Source: DATKCJ01 sp035513275 (GTDB taxonomy: Bacteria; Verrucomicrobiota; Verrucomicrobiia; Opitutales; Opitutaceae). Taken from it: a DNA stretch of 11,542 nt. The first letter of the stretch is position 1, and the number at the start of each line of letters is the position of its first letter. Where the stretch lies: NCBI GenBank assembly GCA_035513275.1, contig DATKCJ010000067.1:1-11542 (forward strand), written 5' to 3'. Below are positions 7,449 to 11,542 of this stretch, one piece after another. The notes under the pieces are model-generated. The model saw only the letters and a program-made list of their open reading frames with translations. It had not been told where the DNA came from and did not search any database. A program made the translations under genes and the position numbers.

Positions 7449-7712
7449 TTCACAGAAGTTAACGAAGAAAACAAAGAGAGATACCACCGGCCCTCAACGA
7501 ACGAACTGTCATTGCGAGGAGTCCCGCCTTGCGGGAGGACGAAGCAATCCAGACCGGATCGTCACAGCGCGCTTCCTCCTTCCCAAACGCTACGGAGGAC
7601 ACGTCGCGCGCCTCGCGATGATAGAGTCTGGGACACTAGGGCAATTGGTATGAGAGCGATTCAGCGTTCTCTCCGCCTGCGACTCTTCGTTCCCTTCGTT
7701 GACTTCTGTGAA
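7449..7712. repeat. Composite inverted-repeat element (MITE-like)
   Basis: Arm 7449-7478 (starts TTCACAGAAG) matches the reverse complement of 7683-7712 at 26 of 30 positions. Inside, TCATTGCGAGG (7510-7520) is answered by CCTCGCGATGA (7611-7621), an inverted match of 10 of 11. The result is a nested inverted structure of 264 bp with no coding capacity, as in a non-autonomous mobile or REP-derived element. No target-site duplication was identified, so mobility is not shown. Confidence 0.6.
7509..7553. repeat. REP-like hairpin, CATTGCGAGG...GAAGCAATCC type
   Basis: The outer arms ATTGC (7512-7516) and GCAAT (7545-7549) enclose a perfect inner stem TCCCGC (7523-7528) with GCGGGA (7532-7537) and a 3-nt loop. 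The sequence belongs to a very widespread intergenic repeat type (CATTGCGAGGAG, variable GC-rich centre, CGAAGCAATCC) that I know from many bacterial phyla; copy number in this genome cannot be judged from the window. Confidence 0.75.
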
Positions 7713-7856
7713 ATCAACCAGTCTTCCCTCCGCTCCTCTCGTGTCACTCGTGTGTTTCGTCAGTAATTCAGATTCCTCACCACTGCAGGTCCAATCTCTC
7801 GGCACTTTGGCCCGCCGGAAGCGGTGCAGGTGCATTATCATTTCCCGAATCTTAGC

Positions 7857-10800
7857 GTGAAAAAAACTGTCTGCCTTCTCCTTTCCCTCGCTTTCCCGAT
7901 TGTGGCTTCTGCCCAAGTTCAGCTCATCTCGGGTTTCAACTTTGGCCAATACGTCGGAGGTGGAGTCCCATCCACAGATGGCACCACTGGTGATCCAATT
8001 GGTTTCATTCAATCCAATTTCGGCCCGAACTCCGCTCCCGGACCCGAGGATAGCGGTGTCTTTAAAGCAAACAACAGTATCGCCACGCCCTACAGCGCCG
8101 GCAGTTCGACCCTGTATTACGACGGCACTCACAGTTCGAGTGCCTTTTCCTACACTCTAGGAACCGATGTCAGCGTGCTAGAGCGTGGCGCCCTTGTCGC
8201 GATCAATGAGCAAACTGTCAACCCGCTCATCCAGATGTTTCCCGGCGACGATAACAATGCCGGATTGCGCTTTACCACGTCAGTTGGTGGACCCAACCAG
8301 TTCTCGATTGTGACCAACACAACTGGCTGGACAGATTTTGACCCACTCGCGTTCAGCCAGCCAAACGATTTCAACTTCACCTTCGCGGCCTATGCCCTTA
8401 CGGGCACCGGCTCGGTGCAGTTCTCGCTCAATGGCTTGAATATTGGTGGCCTATTCAGCGTGGCTGGCGGCGAATACCAGGCGTTCAACCTCGATCTACC
8501 CGAGAGCTTCTACGGCCAGGCCGCAGTGACCCTCGTCGCTACAGTCACAGGTGACCTTGCGTTTGATCACGTTCAATTGAACGGCTTCTTCGGCACTCCG
8601 CCTGCGTCATTCCTATTATTCTGGAAAGATGGTTCCGGCATTTGGACGGTTGCCAACACGCCTACCAATTGGCGGAGTGAAGACGGTACTGAAGAAGGCG
8701 TGTGGGATCCTGCCGGCGCAACCGCCACCTTCCGTGGCACGCCGGGCACGGTTGCCGTGGATAACACTGGCGGTGCGGTGACGATTACTGGCCTGAAATT
8801 CCTCGTAAACGGCTACGCAATCGCGGGCGACGCGATCACTACGACGACGCCCGCGACCGTCTTCCAAGTCGGCGACGGCACGCCAGGCAGCTCAGAGGTG
8901 ATCGCAACGATCTCCGCGCCTATCACTGGCACGGGCGGCATCGACAAGACCGATCTCGGCGCGCTGGTCCTTTCCGGCGCTAACACTTATTCCGGCGCAA
9001 CGGCCGTGAGCGCCGGCACACTGACCATCAACGGTAACCAGTCGGCCGCGACCGGCGCAGTCACCGTGGCCTCAGGTGCCACGCTCGGCGGCACCGGCAC
9101 GCTCGGCGGTGCGGTCACCGTGCATGAGGGTGGCACGCTGACTGGCAAATCCGGGAGCACTCTGACCATGGCCGGTCTCACGCTCAGGCCAACGGCGAAT
9201 CTCAACGTCGCACTTGGTGCACCGGGCATGATGGAGCTGTTCCAAGTCAACGGCGACCTGACGCTCGACGGCTTGCTCAACGTCTCCAGCACCGCCGGCT
9301 TTGGCGGCGGACTCTACCGTCTGATCGATTTCACCGGTAGCCTGACCGACAACGGCATGGCCCTTGGCGCTGTGCCGGGCAGTCTCTCGGACTTCACGGT
9401 CCAGACTTCGGTCCCGAACCAGGTGAATCTGCTGGTGGATGTCAGCTCGATCTTCTGGGGCGGCGGCAGCGGAACATGGTCCACCGGCGGGGATGGCTGG
9501 CAGCTTGCGGGTGGCGGTGCGACAACGTGGTCGCCCAGCTTCGCCATTTTCCAGAGTCCATCCGGCACGGTGACTGTTGACGATTCGGGCGGCCCTGTGG
9601 TCTTCGAAGGCGTTCAATTCGCCGCCACGGGTTACACTGTCACGGGTGACGCGCTCACCACGAACACCACCGGCACCACGGTGCGGGTCGGAGACGGCAC
9701 GGGCACCGGTGCGGCGATGACCGCGACCATCTCCGCGCCGATTGCTGGCACGGGCAGCATCGACAAACGGGATCTCGGCACGCTGATCCTCTCCGGCGCC
9801 AACACCTACAGTGGCGGAACGACCGTGAGCGAGGGCACGCTGCAAATCGGCGGCGGTGGCACGACGGGCAGCGTGGTGGGCAACATCACCAACAACGCCA
9901 CGCTGACGTTCAACCGCAGCGATGCTTTCAATTTCGACGGAATCATCGGCGGCACCGGCGCAGTCGTGAAGCAGGGGAGTGGCGTAACAACGCTGACCGG
10001 CGCGAACCTCTACAGCGGGGGTACGACGGTGAGCGCGGGCACATTGCAGGGCAGCGCGACGAGCCTGCAGGGTGCGATCGTGAACAACGCATCGGTCGTC
10101 TTCGACCAGGCGGCCGCGGGCAACTACGCAGGAGCGATCAGCGGGACAGGCGCGCTGACCAAGCAGGGGACGGGCACGCTGTCGCTCACGGGTGCGAACA
10201 CTTTCTCCGGCGGGACAACCGTGACTGCGGGCACACTGCAGATTGGCAACGGCGGTACCACCGGCAGCCTCGCCGGAAGCATTACGAACAACGCCACCGT
10301 CGCGTTCGATCGCAGCAACGACTACACGCATTCGGAAATCCTCAGTGGCGTTGGTGCCGTTGTGAAACAGGGCAGTGGCACAACCACGCTCACCGGCGCG
10401 AACTCCTACACCGGCGCGACATCGGTCAACGCAGGAAAGCTCCTCATCAATGGCAACCAGTCTGCCGCGACGGGAGCGATCACCGTGGCGTCAGGTGGGA
10501 CATTGGGAGGCACCGGCACGACCGGCGGAGTGGTGACAGTTGAGGACGGCGGCACGCTCTCCGGACAGACCGGAAGCACGTTCACGATGGCCGGTCTCGT
10601 GCTCAATCAATCGTCGATTCTCAGTGTCGGCCTCGGCGCGCCCGGCACGACGCCGCTTTTTAATGTCAACATCTCCGGTGACCTGACGCTCGACGGCATT
10701 CTCAACATCAGCGGCATGCCGGGGTTTGGGGAAGGACTCTACCGGTTGTTCAACTACAACGGTGCCCTGACCAACAATACCCTCGATATCGGCACGGTCG

Positions 10801-11542
10801 CGGGCAACCCCGCGGCCTACACGGTTCAAACGACCACGGCCAACTCAGTAAACCTGCTCTATTCTCCCTCGACGGCGCCCCTAAGCTGGGCCGGCGGTTC
10901 AGGCACCTGGTCCAGCGACCCCTCGGGCACGGGTTGGGGCCCCTTGAACAGCACATGGAACGCAGGCTTTGCACTCTTCGATGGAACTCCTGGCACGGTC
11001 ACGATCGCCAGCACCTCGACAGACCCGGTGGTGGTTACGGGCGTTCAGTTCGCCGTCGATGGGTATGTTGTGACCGGGACCACCCTGACCACAAACACTG
11101 CCAACACACCCTTCCGGGTGGGCGATGGCACTTCGGCAGGAGCCAACATGACTGCAACGATCTCCGCGCCCATCGACGGCTCGGGAGGCGTCGACAAGAC
11201 CGATCTTGGGACGCTCGTGCTGACGGGCGCCAACACTTACACCGGCGGGACGAGAGTGAGTGCGGGAGTCTTACAGATTTCCGATGACGCTGCACTAGGC
11301 GCCGATACAGGAAGCCTCACTCTTGATAGCGGCACCCTGCGCGCGGGAGCGGATTTCACGCTCTTACGCTCCTTGACCGTGACTGACGCGGGAGGGACGA
11401 TCGATACCGCGGCGAACATTGTTTCGGTGATCGACGAGATCAGCGGTTCCGGCCCCCTGTCCAAGCGTGGAACGGGAGTCCTTACTATTTCGAATGACAA
11501 CCCCGATTTCGCGGGAACAACGACGATTGCCGAGGGCACGCT
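7857..11542 (+). CDS. Giant PATR-repeat surface protein, 3' end outside window
   Basis: The frame is open from a GTG at 7857 to the window edge: 1228 complete codons, no stop. GTG is chosen because it opens a signal peptide (KKTVCLLLSLAFPIVASA) cleaved at the same place as in the upstream paralogue; the next in-frame GTG upstream (7830) would add a charged, non-signal stretch. Residues 17-243 are the module shared with the PEP-CTERM protein. At about 244-255 the anchor is replaced by GFFGTPPASF, and from W256 three large modules begin (W256, W534, W1011), each opening W-x(2-3)-GSG-x-W. They carry at least seven autotransporter-associated beta-strand (PATR) units of the form G-x-G-x-x-x-K-x-x-x-G-x-L-x-L-x-GANTYSGGTTVSAGTL. 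Such repeats form long beta-solenoid stalks on secreted passengers. Whether it ends in a type V beta-barrel, a PEP-CTERM or another anchor lies beyond the edge. No Shine-Dalgarno is evident. Confidence 0.88.
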   Translation, partial: MKKTVCLLLSLAFPIVASAQVQLISGFNFGQYVGGGVPSTDGTTGDPIGFIQSNFGPNSAPGPEDSGVFKANNSIATPYSAGSSTLYYDGTHSSSAFSYTLGTDVSVLERGALVAINEQTVNPLIQMFPGDDNNAGLRFTTSVGGPNQFSIVTNTTGWTDFDPLAFSQPNDFNFTFAAYALTGTGSVQFSLNGLNIGGLFSVAGGEYQAFNLDLPESFYGQAAVTLVATVTGDLAFDHVQLNGFFGTPPASFLLFWKDGSGIWTVANTPTNWRSEDGTEEGVWDPAGATATFRGTPGTVAVDNTGGAVTITGLKFLVNGYAIAGDAITTTTPATVFQVGDGTPGSSEVIATISAPITGTGGIDKTDLGALVLSGANTYSGATAVSAGTLTINGNQSAATGAVTVASGATLGGTGTLGGAVTVHEGGTLTGKSGSTLTMAGLTLRPTANLNVALGAPGMMELFQVNGDLTLDGLLNVSSTAGFGGGLYRLIDFTGSLTDNGMALGAVPGSLSDFTVQTSVPNQVNLLVDVSSIFWGGGSGTWSTGGDGWQLAGGGATTWSPSFAIFQSPSGTVTVDDSGGPVVFEGVQFAATGYTVTGDALTTNTTGTTVRVGDGTGTGAAMTATISAPIAGTGSIDKRDLGTLILSGANTYSGGTTVSEGTLQIGGGGTTGSVVGNITNNATLTFNRSDAFNFDGIIGGTGAVVKQGSGVTTLTGANLYSGGTTVSAGTLQGSATSLQGAIVNNASVVFDQAAAGNYAGAISGTGALTKQGTGTLSLTGANTFSGGTTVTAGTLQIGNGGTTGSLAGSITNNATVAFDRSNDYTHSEILSGVGAVVKQGSGTTTLTGANSYTGATSVNAGKLLINGNQSAATGAITVASGGTLGGTGTTGGVVTVEDGGTLSGQTGSTFTMAGLVLNQSSILSVGLGAPGTTPLFNVNISGDLTLDGILNISGMPGFGEGLYRLFNYNGALTNNTLDIGTVAGNPAAYTVQTTTANSVNLLYSPSTAPLSWAGGSGTWSSDPSGTGWGPLNSTWNAGFALFDGTPGTVTIASTSTDPVVVTGVQFAVDGYVVTGTTLTTNTANTPFRVGDGTSAGANMTATISAPIDGSGGVDKTDLGTLVLTGANTYTGGTRVSAGVLQISDDAALGADTGSLTLDSGTLRAGADFTLLRSLTVTDAGGTIDTAANIVSVIDEISGSGPLSKRGTGVLTISNDNPDFAGTTTIAEGT
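7905..8585 (+). repeat. Duplicated coding module, copy 2
   Basis: These 227 codons match copy 1 (6567-7244). The first 56 codons differ at only three nucleotides, whereas differences cluster later, notably around the one-codon insertion near 8272-8300 and over the last 25 codons. Differences are at least as often amino-acid changing (about 25 codons) as silent (about 18). The signal peptides upstream of the two copies are not duplicated sequence. Confidence 0.93.
8622..9455 (+). repeat. PATR protein, large module 1 (278 residues)
   Basis: Residues 256-533. It opens with a Trp-rich head (WKDGSGIW...NW), then a TVAVDNTGG strand region, GLKFLVNGYAI, a VGDGT turn and ATISAPI, followed by one PATR unit (about 8925-9032, GANTYSGATAVSAGTL). 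A closing segment of about 142 residues starts at INGNQSAATGA and continues through GGTGTLGG, a GDLTLDGLLN strand pair and GGGLYRLIDF to NQVNLLV. The closing segment recurs in module 2. Confidence 0.8.
9456..10886 (+). repeat. PATR protein, large module 2 (477 residues)
   Basis: Residues 534-1010. The head (WGGGSGTW) and VGDGTGTGA turn match module 1. There are four PATR units here, at about 9744-9854, 9948-10053, 10140-10250 and 10344-10457, linked by NNATLTF or NNATVAF strands. The closing segment (INGNQSAATGAITVASGG at about 10446 onward) repeats that of module 1 at an offset of 1419 bp (473 residues). The module is therefore module 1 with three extra PATR units, about 199 residues, inserted in the middle. 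Confidence 0.8.
10887..11542 (+). repeat. PATR protein, large module 3, truncated by window edge
   Basis: It starts at W1011 (WAGGSGTWSS), then TVTIAST, GVQFAVDGYVV, VGDGTSAGA and ATISAPI as in modules 1 and 2. Two PATR units are visible, at about 11175-11288 (GANTYTGGTRVSAGVL) and 11442-11542 (less canonical, KRGTGVLTIS with NDNPDFAGTTTIAEGT). No NGNQ closing segment appears before the edge; a new segment about DSGTLRAGADFTLLRSLTV stands in its place. Confidence 0.75.

Larger units (their letters stand above)
7347..7856. other. Repeat-dense intergenic region between the paralogues
   Basis: These 510 bp hold no believable gene. They contain, in order, a terminator (7386-7417), the left arm of an imperfect inverted repeat (7449-7478), a REP-like hairpin (7509-7553), an opposing copy of the REP core (7611-7621), the right arm (7683-7712) and a stretch CGTGTCACTCGTGTGTTTCG (7738-7757) that resembles another abundant intergenic repeat of this phylum. 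No clear promoter is visible for the gene starting at 7857, although one must lie after the terminator unless there is read-through. Confidence 0.6.

Noticed and set aside
7347..7856. Insertion sequence or transposase remnant between the paralogues
   Set aside because: No frame in the region resembles a transposase, even a degraded one; only short inverted repeats are present.
7905..8585. Second module copy as a decayed pseudogene of the PEP-CTERM gene
   Set aside because: Translation from the GTG at 7857 stays open with no frameshift or stop through the whole module and on to the window edge, with a proper signal peptide, so it is an intact fusion.
9072..10331. Long minus-strand open frame (419 codons) opposite the PATR repeats
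   Set aside because: It is Arg/Ala/Gly-rich with no recognisable domain and mirrors the sense-strand repeats. Other short antisense frames repeat in step with the PATR units for the same reason.
8925..11542. CRISPR array or simple tandem DNA repeat in the right part of the window
   Set aside because: The repetition is at protein level in one open frame with variable spacing and diverged DNA; there are no constant direct repeats with unique spacers.

Overview
The window looks like a piece of a GC-rich genome from the phylum Verrucomicrobiota, most likely an Opitutaceae-type bacterium. The basis is the combination of a short PEP-CTERM anchor of the Verrucomicrobia style (PEP-S-T-Y, hydrophobic segment, RRRK), a very long secreted protein built of autotransporter-associated beta-strand (PATR) repeats, a large TonB-dependent receptor with an N-terminal STN domain, and intergenic repeats of the CATTGCGAGG...GAAGCAATCC type. 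The assignment rests on recognition, not on a marker gene.

Layout. Positions 178-711 (minus) encode a small secreted protein with five perfect-length 15-residue tandem repeats. A 776-bp divergent intergenic region (712-1487) separates it from the rightward genes; it carries two copies of a 34-bp direct repeat (787-820 and 1314-1347, one mismatch), each holding two GTCAC half-sites 22 bp apart. Positions 1488-4775 (plus) encode a 1095-residue TonB-dependent outer-membrane receptor. After an 80-bp gap, 4856-6436 encodes a secreted beta-helix-like protein, probably co-transcribed with the receptor. A hairpin (6467-6498) precedes 6519-7346, which encodes a PEP-CTERM-anchored protein followed by a clear rho-independent terminator (7386-7417). 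A 510-bp intergenic region (7347-7856) is packed with nested inverted repeats. From 7857 (GTG start) a very large gene runs off the right edge: its first 240 residues are a near copy of the preceding PEP-CTERM protein, but the anchor is replaced by PATR modules.

Reading of the locus. All five genes encode exported or outer-membrane proteins, so this is a cell-surface locus. The receptor and its beta-helix neighbour probably form an uptake pair for an unknown ligand; the direct repeats upstream resemble Pho-box-type half-sites, which makes phosphate or organophosphate a testable but unproven guess. The most striking event is the duplication of one secreted module of about 226 residues into two adjacent genes with different C-terminal fates: one anchored by PEP-CTERM, the other fused to a long beta-strand repeat stalk.
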